A stretch of DNA of 64,000 nt from Leptospira harrisiae (GCF_002811945.1 NZ_NPDX01000001.1:682001-746000); one strand, 5' to 3'; shown: positions 18,080-26,860, numbered from the stretch's first letter. Numbers and translations: made by a program. Notes: generated by a model not told the origin, from the letters alone.

Positions 18080-19009
18080 CTACTGGTTTGCCTTCATATT
18101 AGAAGCCATATTCAAATAGTATCCTTCTACATCATACCAGAGGCTTCCCGAACGAAGTGTGTTGGATGCTTGTAAATGGTCTACTCCAGTTGTGAAGATT
18201 CCATAAGAAGGTCCACCTTTCCAAGTTCCCCATTTTTGTGAAGAAAGTGGAACGAGTCCGTCATTTGTAGCTCCTTGTCCTTGGAAAAGTCCACCAGCTG
18301 CACAAGCAGGGTGAAGGATTCCCATAAGTGGATGTTGGATGAGGTCAGGAAGAGTGATGGAAGATCCATAAGAGAAATATTTCACACCTGATTTGTTAGG
18401 AGTGTATGAGTTAAAGGAAGTTAGACCTTCTTTTGTTAAAGAAGACAAAGCTGCGAGTGCATTTTGTTGGTTTGTTCCACCGTAAACTACTTTGACAAGA
18501 GTTTCAACAACACTTGCTACGAAAGGTTGGATCCATCCTGGAAGGACAGTTTTAATGATGTCAGCAATAGGAGATCCGTAGTGAGGAGTGTTGAGGGTAG
18601 TGAGTGATGCTGTGCGCGAAGAAAGGCCTAAATTAGAAACCATATAACGGCTATCGAGTCCACCTTGGGAGTGGCCAAGGATATGGAATTTTCCAGTGTA
18701 GTTTGTGGCAGCAGCATAAGTAAGGATGGCTGCTTTTAATTCAGCAGCTCTCACTTCATTTGAGTTGGCAGCTGTTTTTCCTGGAGCAAATACAGTAGCT
18801 CCTTGGCTTCTGAGGTAATCATCTGTTCCTCCCCAGTAATTTACGATGCTGATGATTCCGCCGGAGTTTTCGCCCCAACCAAAGAGACCATGGGAAAGGA
18901 TAATTGGATAAGTGCCTGCAAGCGGTTTGGAAGAAGAACCGGAGCTAGCAAGAACGGGAGTTGCAAGCGCAATTGTGATAAAAATGGCTAAAAGACCTTT
19001 ACGAATCAT
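18080..19009 (-). CDS. secreted triacylglycerol lipase (family I type)
   Basis: The 309-residue precursor has a signal peptide (MIRKGLLAIFITIALATPVLAS). The lipase oxyanion segment YPIILSHGLFGWG follows, with the nucleophile elbow FHILGHSQGG, a likely Asp in GATNDGLVPLSS and His in GVDHLQ near the C-terminus. This is the order in Pseudomonas LipA. It is likely folded by the adjacent foldase and then exported. The ATG at 19009, with GAGGTG eight bases upstream, is preferred over an ATG 14 codons earlier that would disturb the signal peptide. Confidence 0.9.
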   Translation of the reverse strand: MIRKGLLAIFITIALATPVLASSGSSSKPLAGTYPIILSHGLFGWGENSGGIISIVNYWGGTDDYLRSQGATVFAPGKTAANSNEVRAAELKAAILTYAAATNYTGKFHILGHSQGGLDSRYMVSNLGLSSRTASLTTLNTPHYGSPIADIIKTVLPGWIQPFVASVVETLVKVVYGGTNQQNALAALSSLTKEGLTSFNSYTPNKSGVKYFSYGSSITLPDLIQHPLMGILHPACAAGGLFQGQGATNDGLVPLSSQKWGTWKGGPSYGIFTTGVDHLQASNTLRSGSLWYDVEGYYLNMASNMKANQ

Positions 19010-19052
19010 GTATATTTCACCTCTGAATTTTCTAAGATAAAACTGTGTCAAA

Positions 19053-19107
19053 TTGCCTTATGTAGGGCAAGGAAATTTTTGCTACAAAATTGAAAAAAAT
19101 AAGGCAA
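19053..19107. promoter_or_regulatory. separated inverted repeat upstream of lipase gene
   Basis: TTGCCTTA (19053-19060) recurs in inverse orientation as TAAGGCAA (19100-19107), about 44-90 bp upstream of the lipase start. The arms are four helical turns apart and may be paired regulator sites. Chance is possible in AT-rich DNA. Confidence 0.3.
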
Positions 19108-19220
19108 ATTTGTAACAATTAGAGTCATTCCAAAATTTTGCTGGGAGTTGTTGGGGTGGAATGTTCGGATAATTTCCAGTTACGAGAAAAATTGTGGGAA
19201 ACGAGTTGGACGATTTTAAC

Positions 19221-19688
19221 TCAATCCACTCGTTTGCGATAGCGGATATAAAACCTTTCAAAAGGGGATTTGTCCCAGAACTTCACAGCTTCTTCATTTT
19301 GCAGTATGGCCCGAAGTTCGATAGCCGGAATGGATTTTTTTTTGCACCAAAGGTCTACATCTTTCAAAAGAGCGGACATATAACCTTTTTTCTTTTTCCC
19401 GAGTTTGGTAACGGCAAGATCAATGAATAAACTTCTTTCTTCTTCGAGGTGAGGTTTTTCTTCCACTCGACCAATGAGTAAGGATACTAGTTCTGAGTCG
19501 GCGAAGAACCCACGCATATACACTTTGCCGGTTCCAATCAGTTTGAAATAAATATCAGTGAATTTGGTGGCTGCGCGGGGCCGTATGCGGAACAAACCAT
19601 CTAACTCGAGTTCGTTTACTTTTCGGTAAAACTGGTTTACGAGTTCGATGGTTTGGTTTCTATCAGATTCTGTTAGATCTCGAATCAC
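19221..19688 (-). CDS. GNAT-family N-acetyltransferase
   Basis: The 155-residue protein starts IRDLTESDRNQTIELVNQFY, a typical GNAT first strand and helix. It has a central acceptor region (SLFIDLAVTKLGKKKKGYMSALLKDVDLWCKKK) in place of the usual R/Q-x-x-G-x-G/A loop, and ends with the helix and strand EEAVKFWDKSPFERFYIRYRK. The acetyl-CoA loop is poorly conserved (GKKKKGYM), so donor or activity may differ. The start is GTG immediately after the glyS stop, so it is co-translated with glyS. Confidence 0.75.
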   Translation of the reverse strand: MIRDLTESDRNQTIELVNQFYRKVNELELDGLFRIRPRAATKFTDIYFKLIGTGKVYMRGFFADSELVSLLIGRVEEKPHLEEERSLFIDLAVTKLGKKKKGYMSALLKDVDLWCKKKSIPAIELRAILQNEEAVKFWDKSPFERFYIRYRKRVD

Positions 19689-21089
19689 CTATACCATTCT
19701 GTTGATTAGGTATGATTTGATTTCAGTCAAAGGGATTCGTTCTTGTTTCATAGAATCCCTTTCCCGAATGGTGACGGTTCCATCACTCATGGTATCGTAA
19801 TCAACAGTGATACAAAATGGTGTTCCAATTTCGTCGTGACGGCGGTATCGTTTTCCAATGGCTCCACTTTCATCGTAGTCTACATACCAGTGATTGCGAA
19901 GGTTAGCGTAAATTTCTTTAGCTTTGGAGTCGAGTCCGTCCTTTTTCATAAGCGGGAAAATAGCCACTTTCATTGGACTCACTCGTTTCCCAAATCTCAG
20001 GACAGTACGAATTTCTTCTTTTTCTAGTTTTTCTTCTTCGTAGGCATCACATAAAACCGCAAGGAAAAGGCGATTGAGTCCGAGTGCTGGTTCCACAACA
20101 TAAGGCAGGTATTTTTTCTTTTGATCCAAATCATGGTATTTCAAATCTTCGGATGAGAAAGTTTCATGTTGGGTGAGATCATAATCAGTCCTTGAGGCCA
20201 CACCCCAAAGTTCTCCCCAACCAAACGGATATTTGTATTCGATATCACTTGTGGAATCACTATAAAAAGAAAGTTCTTCTTTTTCATGTTCTCTCACACG
20301 AAGATTTTCTTTTTTTAGACCCACCACATTCACAAGCCAGTCCATACAGTAGTCTACCCAATACTTGAACCATTCTTTTTGAGTTCCAGGTTCACAGAAA
20401 AACTCCATCTCCATTTGTTCGAACTCACGGGTTCTGAAGATAAATTGGCGTGCCATAATTTCGTTACGGAAAGACTTCCCAATTTGTGCGATTCCGAAGG
20501 GAACTTTCTTCCGAGCAATTTGGGTTACGTTTTTAAAATTAATAAAAATTCCTTGGGCGGTTTCTGGGCGTAGGTAGATGTCTGTGGAACCTTCTTCTGA
20601 GGCACCGTGAGATGTTTTGAACATCAAATTAAATTGGCGGGCATCAGTAAAACTTCCTACAGTACCGCAAGTAGGGCAGGCATATCCTTTGTCTCGAATT
20701 GTGTTTGTTAGCTCTTCCAAACTTTTTCCAGTGGCAGCACCTTCTCCTTCTTTATCTTCCAAAAATTTATCCACTCGCACGCGAGTTTTGCATTTTTTAC
20801 AGTCCATTAAGGGGTCGTTGAAGTTGGAAATATGACCAGAAGCCTCCCAAACGCGAGGGTGGAGTAGGATGGAGGAATCAAGGCCCAAAACATCGTCCCG
20901 TCTGTGAACAAAGTATTCCCACCAAAGTCGTTTTAGATTGTTTAATACTTCAATTCCATTCGGACCATAGTCAAAGGTATTGGAAAGGCCTCCGTAAATT
21001 TCGGAACCTGGGAAAACAAATCCCCTTCTTTTGGAGACTGCGACTATGGGTTTGAGCGACTGTTCTTCTTTCTCTTTCGGCTGTGCCAT
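19689..21089 (-). CDS. glyS: glycyl-tRNA synthetase (eukaryote-type, class II)
   Basis: The 466-residue single-chain enzyme charges tRNA-Gly. It shows class II motifs: RRGFVFPGSEIYGGLSNTFDYGPNG at the N-terminus, FRNEIMARQFIFRTREFEQMEMEFF (motif 2), and GLNRLFLAVL (motif 3). A four-cysteine zinc site (CKKCKTRV and CPTCGTVG) lies in the insertion. The anticodon-binding domain is at the end. The ATG at 21089 (MAQPKEKEEQ) gives the family N-terminus. An upstream ATG would add 29 unrelated residues. Confidence 0.95.
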   Translation of the reverse strand: MAQPKEKEEQSLKPIVAVSKRRGFVFPGSEIYGGLSNTFDYGPNGIEVLNNLKRLWWEYFVHRRDDVLGLDSSILLHPRVWEASGHISNFNDPLMDCKKCKTRVRVDKFLEDKEGEGAATGKSLEELTNTIRDKGYACPTCGTVGSFTDARQFNLMFKTSHGASEEGSTDIYLRPETAQGIFINFKNVTQIARKKVPFGIAQIGKSFRNEIMARQFIFRTREFEQMEMEFFCEPGTQKEWFKYWVDYCMDWLVNVVGLKKENLRVREHEKEELSFYSDSTSDIEYKYPFGWGELWGVASRTDYDLTQHETFSSEDLKYHDLDQKKKYLPYVVEPALGLNRLFLAVLCDAYEEEKLEKEEIRTVLRFGKRVSPMKVAIFPLMKKDGLDSKAKEIYANLRNHWYVDYDESGAIGKRYRRHDEIGTPFCITVDYDTMSDGTVTIRERDSMKQERIPLTEIKSYLINRMV

Positions 21090-21152
21090 ATCCGCCAAAT
21101 TTTTTGTTTTCCATGAAAATTCAAAGTATTTTCCTTGAGATAAGACTAAAGA

Positions 21153-22961
21153 ATGGATTCGGCAAATTCTAAACAACTCTCTCCCTGGGCTAAAAAATCC
21201 TTAACCTTCTTCCTTTGGATGTCCCCTCTCTTTTCTCTCGGACCTTTTTTGGCATTAGGTATCCTATTTGCTTTTCCAAGAGAATTTCGCCTCCGTCTAC
21301 GTGCCATTGCTGTGGTTGCGGTTTACATCCTTTCTTGGGTAGTTTTTTATCCGATAGAACTGGTGCACAGGTCTGGACTCGAATGGGAGGCAACAATCAA
21401 TGAATTTCTTGCCAAGGATTCTCGAAACCTACAATTAAAGTTTGGATTTGTTTTGTTATGTTTTCTTTTGCTACTAATAAATTACATTCATAGTCTCAAG
21501 AGAAATAGAAAAAGAGAATCGATTAGAACTTCCCGTTTGCAGAAAGAACATCCTTATGGAACGATCCGCACGGAGATGAGAATTCGTGATTCCAAGTTTG
21601 ATACTTTGTTGCTGGTATTATTTCTTGCCTTACTTCTTAATTTTGGATTCCAATTCCTTTCTGAAAAATTACATCCAATCAAATCACTTTCTCCATTGGC
21701 ACCGCTTGTGGATGTATATCAGTTTGTTTTTAATTATTCGATTTCTCTTTGTATTCTGTTGTTTAGTTTCAATCGAAACAAAATTCCTTCTGTAATTGCA
21801 AAACCTTATCTGCGTTATATGGAAGGAATTCGTATCCGAGAACGTTGGAAGGCCGCTGTTGTATCACAAGGAAGGTTTCCATTCCGGTTAGAACTCATCG
21901 TGAAGGAAAAAGCAAAATTCCGAGATCGAATCCTTCCTGGATTTGGACATATTTATGTTTATGAGTATTGGCGTGGGTTTCCTATTTTATTTTTAACATT
22001 ACTATTATTTTTATTTTCTGCAGTTTGGGTGTTCTCCTATTTAAGCCCCATTTTTGGAATTCAGTTTTTGGCAGGATTTGGATTAAAACCAGGGGTGCCG
22101 GATAAAGACTTTTTTATCTCATCACAAAACATTGCCTATGCGGTCTTTTCAGTTTTTGCCCTTGTAGGAATATATTTTTATTCTTCTTACTTACTCGAAA
22201 AGTCTTTTAGTTTAGAAAACTTAGGTGTTAAGGAAGACAAAGTAGGCGAGTCTGAACCTTTTTTCAAACCTGGACTTCGGAAAGGGTTTCGAAACGTACT
22301 CCCTTTATCTTTACTCTTTCATTTGATTTTGATCTCTCTTGTATTTCTGATTCCAATCACACTCCAACGGGGTAAAAAGAAAGAACAGTCCTCACAAAAA
22401 AATGATCACTTCCGTCCTGAAAAAATGGAATTCTATTTTATCGATCCCAATGTTCCCGATGATACCAAAGGTTTGAACGGTGGGGTTGTCACGGGGAATG
22501 AAACAGAAAACAAAGAAAAGGGTGAAAAGATTTCCAATGAAAAAGTAGCGGATAATGGCCCTGTCAAAGGCCAGATCAAAAAAATTAGAGGGAAAAAAGT
22601 CCCACCTACCTACTCAAATTATATCTCTGCGAAAATGCGAATTCCTGAAAGTTATATGGACTACTGGGCCAAAGCTCCCCACCCTTATTCTTCCGTGGTT
22701 GCTTATACCATCACCCAAGACGGGGATGTGATTGATGTGGAACTTGTGGAAGCATCCGACTATCCTGACCAAGACCTCCGCACTTTGCAACTTGTGGAAA
22801 GTTTAGGGCCACTGATGCCACCACCGGGTACGAAAAATGACATCCGAGTCACAGAACTTTTTTGGAATGGACCCATTGATCCTGAGTTTGTGCCCACTCA
22901 ACTCCAAAAAGAAATGATCAACTTATTTGACGGCCGTTATATGGAAGAGTTACCAGAATGA
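21153..22961 (+). CDS. multi-pass membrane protein with TonB-like C-terminus
   Basis: The 602-residue protein has about eight membrane segments in residues 15-405, arranged in two blocks around a cytoplasmic part (EGIRIRERWKAAVVSQGRFPFRLE). After the last span (LLFHLILISLVFLIPITLQ, about 385-405) comes a charged periplasmic linker and a C-terminal TonB-type fold (VVAYTITQDGDVIDVELVEAS, then DLRTLQLVESLGPLMPPP). TonB-like ends transmit energy to outer-membrane receptors. A polytopic N-terminus is unusual for TonB. It overlaps the PrsW gene by 4 nt, suggesting a functional pair. Confidence 0.7.
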   Translation: MDSANSKQLSPWAKKSLTFFLWMSPLFSLGPFLALGILFAFPREFRLRLRAIAVVAVYILSWVVFYPIELVHRSGLEWEATINEFLAKDSRNLQLKFGFVLLCFLLLLINYIHSLKRNRKRESIRTSRLQKEHPYGTIRTEMRIRDSKFDTLLLVLFLALLLNFGFQFLSEKLHPIKSLSPLAPLVDVYQFVFNYSISLCILLFSFNRNKIPSVIAKPYLRYMEGIRIRERWKAAVVSQGRFPFRLELIVKEKAKFRDRILPGFGHIYVYEYWRGFPILFLTLLLFLFSAVWVFSYLSPIFGIQFLAGFGLKPGVPDKDFFISSQNIAYAVFSVFALVGIYFYSSYLLEKSFSLENLGVKEDKVGESEPFFKPGLRKGFRNVLPLSLLFHLILISLVFLIPITLQRGKKKEQSSQKNDHFRPEKMEFYFIDPNVPDDTKGLNGGVVTGNETENKEKGEKISNEKVADNGPVKGQIKKIRGKKVPPTYSNYISAKMRIPESYMDYWAKAPHPYSSVVAYTITQDGDVIDVELVEASDYPDQDLRTLQLVESLGPLMPPPGTKNDIRVTELFWNGPIDPEFVPTQLQKEMINLFDGRYMEELPE

Positions 22962-23710
22962 AAGAAATTGGATTTATTGATTATTTAATTGGATCATTCA
23001 CCATTCTTCCTTGGGCCATTGTTATTTGGAAAGCTTACAAACCGAAAAAAGGTTGGCAGGAAGTTTTAGGAATTTTGTTAGCATTGTTTTTTGGATGGTT
23101 GTCCACAGATCTAATCTTAAGGCTTCATCCCATCCTTTGGCCAGAAACAGATTTTATGCCAAAGAAAAAAGTAAGTATGTTATCTCAAACAGCTCACTTG
23201 GCCTTTATCCAAGCGGGAATTACCGAAGAGACTTTTAAAATATTTTTTATCATGATTTTGTCTTTCGTTTTGGGTTATGATAAAAAAACAAAAGCCTTTT
23301 CACCAAATGTGGTTTTGTTTGGATCTTTTGTGGCAATGGGTTTTTCCTTTATAGAAAATACACACTACATTGCCAGAGAACCAGATGAAAAAAAGTTCGA
23401 CTTGTTTATTGCACGAACCGTTCATTCATCTAACATTCATTTGCTCATCAATCTTTGTTTTTCTTTGTTTTTGTTGAAGAGCAATTTGAAATTGGAAAGT
23501 GCAAACAAAAGGTTATACATAATATTTGGATTTGTTTTAGCAGTAATGCAACATGGAGTGGTTGATTTTCTTTTGATTCCAGGTTCCATCATAGGTCTTT
23601 GGATTGCCACTTCCCTATTTGTTGGGATTTGGGTTTGGACAGTCAACGATTGGCGGGAACTAGTGGTGGAAAGGAAATACGAGCCATCGATTACTTTAAG
23701 TAGTGGATAA
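22958..23710 (+). CDS. PrsW-family intramembrane metalloprotease
   Basis: The 250-residue protein has about seven membrane segments. The family motifs are visible: EETFK in AGITEETFKIFF (about residue 90), FSFIENTHY, RTVHSSNIH and MQHGVVDF. These Glu and His residues are the presumed metal ligands. PrsW in Bacillus cleaves an anti-sigma factor. No anti-sigma gene is next to this one, so the substrate is unknown; the overlapping TonB-like protein is one candidate partner. It converges with the GyrI-like gene and overlaps it by 15 nt. Confidence 0.85.
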   Translation: MKEIGFIDYLIGSFTILPWAIVIWKAYKPKKGWQEVLGILLALFFGWLSTDLILRLHPILWPETDFMPKKKVSMLSQTAHLAFIQAGITEETFKIFFIMILSFVLGYDKKTKAFSPNVVLFGSFVAMGFSFIENTHYIAREPDEKKFDLFIARTVHSSNIHLLINLCFSLFLLKSNLKLESANKRLYIIFGFVLAVMQHGVVDFLLIPGSIIGLWIATSLFVGIWVWTVNDWRELVVERKYEPSITLSSG

Positions 23711-24160
23711 AAATACTCTGATCCCTGCTTCCGAGTATTCCTCCCAATCCATTTGATACGTTCTGATTTTAGGAATTTCTGGATGATTCCAAATTTCTGC
23801 CCAAAACTTAGGGACTACTTCTTCAGGTGCACCTGGTTGGATTTGAAAATAACGACCGTTTTGTGGTTCGACGTGAACTATCTCCATTCCTGGCAATAGT
23901 TTTGTGTTTGAATCCACTGCATAACCTAACAAAAAGTCATAAGCCCCATTTTCATCAGAGGCATAATTAAAATACACAGCGAAAAGCGGATCAAATTTTC
24001 GCAAAAGTTCCATTTGTTTTGGAATGTCTTCTTTGTAAAACCGAGAGTAGATCGCAGGGATTTTGACATCAGCATCCCCAGGTGCGTTGGAAGTCCGGAT
24101 TTTGAGGCCCATCACAGTGAATTTCTCAGTTTTTACCAATGGTTCTGTCACTTCAGACAT
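23696..24160 (-). CDS. GyrI-like small-molecule-binding domain protein
   Basis: The 154-residue protein matches the stand-alone effector-binding (GyrI-like) domain: FTVMGLKIRTSNAPGDADVKIP at the start, FAVYFNYASDENGAYDFLLGYAV in the middle, and YFQIQPGAPEEVVPKFWAEIWNH near the end. In other bacteria this fold binds hydrophobic drugs or is fused to AraC-type regulators. No DNA-binding part is present. It is convergent with the PrsW gene. Confidence 0.8.
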   Translation of the reverse strand: MSEVTEPLVKTEKFTVMGLKIRTSNAPGDADVKIPAIYSRFYKEDIPKQMELLRKFDPLFAVYFNYASDENGAYDFLLGYAVDSNTKLLPGMEIVHVEPQNGRYFQIQPGAPEEVVPKFWAEIWNHPEIPKIRTYQMDWEEYSEAGIRVFLSTT

Positions 24161-24213
24161 AAAGGAAAAGTTTCAGTTTCATAAAAAAACGCAACCTTTT
24201 CTTAGTGAAAGGT

Positions 24214-24240
24214 TTGACTAACCGAACCTCTCTGTACACA
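24214..24240 (+). promoter_or_regulatory. candidate promoter of first 5S rRNA gene
   Basis: TTGACT (24214-24219) and TACACA (24235-24240) are 15 bases apart and lie about 10 bases ahead of the mature 5S start. The spacing is short, so this is only a candidate. The second 5S copy has different sequence here, so the promoter was not duplicated. Confidence 0.4.
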
Positions 24241-24250
24241 TGGTAATTAC

Positions 24251-24368
24251 TCCTGGTGATTATGGAGAGAAGGCCATACCCGTTCCCATTCCGAACACGG
24301 AAGTCAAGCTTCTCATCGCCGATGGTACTATTGGGTTCGCTCAATGGGAGAGTAGGACATTGCCGGGT
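24251..24368 (+). rRNA. rrf: 5S ribosomal RNA, copy 1
   Basis: The segment has the conserved 5S pattern: CCTGGT at the 5' end pairing with GCCGGG at the 3' end, CCCGTTCCCATTCCGAACACG in the beta/loop A region, and CGATGGTACTATTGGG with CAATGGGAGAGTAGG in the arm. It is about 118 nt long. No 16S or 23S gene is nearby, which fits the scattered rRNA genes of Leptospira. Copy 2 at 33383 is identical over the visible RNA. Ends are by helix I pairing. Confidence 0.95.
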
Positions 24369-24389
24369 TAGCACTAATAACTCACTAAA

Positions 24390-24420
24390 AAAAGGCCAGC
24401 CGTAAGGTTGGCTTTTTTTA
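24390..24420 (+). terminator. intrinsic terminator of 5S copy 1
   Basis: GCCAGCC, a GTAA loop and GGTTGGC are followed by seven T. It lies 20 bases after the 5S 3' end and is identical in copy 2. Confidence 0.85.
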
Positions 24421-24724
24421 TGTACAAAAAAGAATCCATTGAACGAACGCAATAGTACCGCAAGTCACCAATCGTTCGCGAAATGACAGACTTGCGACCC
24501 ATAGGGAGCAAGGCTTTGACACTCGCCCGCGGAGCGGAAAAGCGAGTGGGGGTGGAAGTAGGACATTGCCTCTGTTAGCAATTATAGTTTATTAAGGCGT
24601 TCATGAAAGTGAGCGCTTTGTGTGAGCCGGCTAAAGTCCGCGACTCACAGTAGCGGTCGCTGCCTCAAAATTAGAGCAAGGTTTCTTGCTCTAATTTTTC
24701 CGGCATGATTGCCGGGTTGGATTT

Positions 24725-25489
24725 CATTGTTAAGAAAGGCTGACTTTAAGGTTGGCTTTTTTTATATGTTGATCGAAGTTTGATTTTTTCAATACCTAGT
24801 AAGGAATTTTTTGTAAAATTAAATATTGTCATCTACAGTCTTTTATTATTGAATCTAATAACAAATTATATAAATGAACGTTTGAAAATTTAATTTAGAT
24901 GCCAAAAGAATGTTTAAAGATTTTTGCTTATAGATGTTAATTCTCTCTCCAAGTTTATATCCACAAGACCAAATTTTGATCATGTATATCTTAGTTGTGC
25001 TTGTTATTTCTAAAAAACAACTAATGTAATGATTAAAAGAAAAACATTACCTTTTATGATCGTTATATTTGGATTAGGTTGCTTTTAGAAACGCTAATCT
25101 GTGTAAGTATAGTATCCACGTGGCAGTTTGGTTTAGAAGTAGCGGTCACACGTCCTCTAATTAAAAAAATGATTTTCGCAGATAAGTCATTTCCTTGGAG
25201 GGAAGACGCATGACCTCAATCAAGGACACAGAGTCAGTTTTACCGGTTGTCTTATATTGCCAGTGAAGATATTCATAGGGAAATCTTCGCGCATCAAAAA
25301 GAGGTTCACTACAGTAAAAACTTAGAATAGTTAAGTCTTCCCATTTTTAGAAGAACATAATGTTCTAATTAAAGCAATTCTTACTGAAAATATACATGAA
25401 TACTTTGGAAGAACTTACGAAAATCCATCGTATTCAATATCTATGGAAACGTCCAAGTTTATACTTTCGATGTAAGGTTTTAATAAACT
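24725..25489. other. gene-poor AT-rich stretch with fossil fragments
   Basis: No intact gene is seen. At 24739-24763 a decayed version of the 5S terminator occurs (GCTGAC, GTTGGC, seven T), suggesting an ancient tandem 5S unit. At 25029 an ATG opens a lipoprotein-like signal (MIKRKTLPFMIVIFGLGCF) that ends at once with TAG. At 25335-25475 a 46-codon open frame without its own start (FLEEHNVLIKAIL, then NIHEYFGRTYENPSYSIS) reads like the tail of a lost protein. All of this is suggestive only. Confidence 0.5.
25029..25088 (+). pseudogene. lipoprotein signal-peptide remnant
   Basis: ATG at 25029 leads into MIKRKTLPFMIVIFGLGCF and a TAG stop. A basic start, hydrophobic core and GLGC lipobox are typical of Leptospira lipoproteins. 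The frames after the stop stay open for only some 25-45 codons. A degraded lipoprotein gene is the simplest reading; a chance ORF cannot be excluded. Confidence 0.35.
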
Positions 25490-26167
25490 TTATTGTTCAA
25501 CACAATATAGCTTCCTCGAGCTTGAACAGGTCGTGGTGCCAAATGTAATTACATTTGCTATCGTTTTTTCAATATGCGATCCAAAGGCAACATTTGCTCC
25601 GGTTGTAGAAAAATTGGAACAATCATTTACACTGTTTGTCCAATTTGCATTCAAACCAGTAATTGTAAAATTTGTGCCAGTTACGACCGATAAAACTTCA
25701 TTCGTCAAATCCGATTCGAAGATTCCGTTTACACTTGTATTACCAATCACAGTTGTCCCATCAGCTCTGCGATATTCCTTATTGGGTTTGAGTACCCAAT
25801 CAATATGTTCTGATGTGCCGCCAGTGGCGCAATTAGCGTAAGTACAAGCATTGCGATTTGTTCCATCGGCAACCATCGCTTTGTAAGTACCACTGCCAGA
25901 AGGTTTGTTTTCGTCGGAATTACATTGATTATCTAGTCCTGAAATACCAACATTCAGGACAGCATTTGATTTGGTTACATACATTTTACAATGGTCTTTG
26001 TTTATACAGCCTATATTTGTATTTAAAGCGACTAACATTGTTCCAATTAAAGTATCATTATTGTCTTTATCTTTTCCGCAAGCAACTCCAGTAACGATAA
26101 CACTTAATAAAATTAACGTTAAATTAAACTTAAGAATAGATTTTCTGGTGAATCCTTTCATTTTCAT
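25490..26167 (-). CDS. DUF1554-family putative lipoprotein
   Basis: The 225-residue precursor has a basic start, hydrophobic core and a spirochaetal lipobox ending VTGVAC at about residue 30. The mature part carries the pattern of the Leptospira DUF1554 family: KMYVTKSNAVLNVGISGLDNQCNSD, GSGTYKAMVADG, a middle with CTYANCATGG, and a C-terminal NDCSNFSTTGANVAFG with final cysteines (CSSSRKLYCVEQ). Eight or more cysteines in the mature part suggest disulfides. The family is thought to have a C-type-lectin-like fold and to be surface or periplasmic. It lies in the segment between the two 5S repeats. Confidence 0.8.
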   Translation of the reverse strand: MKMKGFTRKSILKFNLTLILLSVIVTGVACGKDKDNNDTLIGTMLVALNTNIGCINKDHCKMYVTKSNAVLNVGISGLDNQCNSDENKPSGSGTYKAMVADGTNRNACTYANCATGGTSEHIDWVLKPNKEYRRADGTTVIGNTSVNGIFESDLTNEVLSVVTGTNFTITGLNANWTNSVNDCSNFSTTGANVAFGSHIEKTIANVITFGTTTCSSSRKLYCVEQ

Positions 26168-26386
26168 ACCGTAAAATAATTGGCACAGAATGATTGGGCA
26201 AGATAATTTTAGGGAAACCCCAGGGAAACTTGTGAACGTTCTGCTCCTTTCTTACAGTGATTGTCGCTACAATCGATCCATTTGGTAACTACAAAACTTA
26301 AAATTTATGGTAAAGCAAAATGGTTCTTATTTTATGTCACAGTGAATTTCAAACGATACGAACATTTGAAGCCGATTCCGGAGAAT

Positions 26387-26860
26387 TTATTCTAAAATAT
26401 CAGTTGCAGTTTGATCTCCTAGTTGTTCAGCAAGTCCGATGAGAAGGCCTTCCACTCCACGTATGTAACAAAGGCGATAGATATTTTCAAACTGAACCAC
26501 TTCTCCCACAACAGTAGCACCATGCTTTTTGAGTCGTGATAACAATTCGTCTAAATTGTCTACTCGGAACATGATGCGAAGGTAACCTAGTGAGTTCACG
26601 GGAGCAGTCCTGTGGTCTGCGATTGTTTTTGGAGATATGAATTGAGAAAGTTCGATGCGACTGTGTCCATCGGGGGTCACCATCATTGCAATTTCCACTT
26701 CTTGGTTTCCAAGTCCTGTGACCTGTCCTGCCCATTCTCCCCCAACCATCATTCGACCTTCTAGTGTTAGGCCAATTTCATTAAAAAAGGAAATGGCATT
26801 ATCGAGGGACTCAACCACAATACCAACATTGTGCATTTCGTATAGTTTACTCTTTGTCAT
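26387..26860 (-). CDS. VOC (glyoxalase/bleomycin-resistance) superfamily protein
   Basis: The 157-residue protein has two paired beta-alpha-beta units: MHNVGIVVESLDNAISFFNEIGL at the start and GYLRIMFRVDNLDELLSRLKKHGA in the second half. The likely metal ligand His lies in MHNVGI, and an acidic ligand in SRIELSQF and near the end. The reaction is unknown. It follows the TetR gene on the same strand with 69 nt between and may share its control. Confidence 0.8.
   Translation of the reverse strand: MTKSKLYEMHNVGIVVESLDNAISFFNEIGLTLEGRMMVGGEWAGQVTGLGNQEVEIAMMVTPDGHSRIELSQFISPKTIADHRTAPVNSLGYLRIMFRVDNLDELLSRLKKHGATVVGEVVQFENIYRLCYIRGVEGLLIGLAEQLGDQTATDILE

Larger units (their letters stand above)
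24242..24724 (+). repeat. 0.48-kb direct repeat, copy 1 (5S gene, terminator, structured element)
   Basis: This block recurs at 33374-33855 in the same orientation with few changes. It starts just before the 5S gene and ends after a CCGGC...GCCGG hairpin. After the terminator come several stems: CGCAAGTC/GACTTGCG (24459-24466 with 24489-24496), CACTCGC/GCGAGTG (24520-24526 with 24542-24548), GCGTTCAT-GAAA-GTGAGCGC (24597-24616), TGTGAG/CTCACA (24621-24626 with 24644-24649) and a 14-bp stem at 24667-24698. A 14-nt piece identical to the 5S 3' end (AGTAGGACATTGCC, 24557-24570) lies inside. Differences from copy 2 within the stems preserve pairing. Confidence 0.9.

Noticed and set aside
24153..24452. 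Minus-strand open frame over the first 5S gene, with the same N-terminus as a frame at 33336-33584
   Set aside because: Both frames are antisense to 5S rRNA and its terminator; their identity comes from the repeat, not from a protein family.
24557..24570. Possible third and fourth 5S genes (AGTAGGACATTGCC at 24557 and 33689)
   Set aside because: Only the last 14 or so bases of 5S are present; the rest is unrelated.
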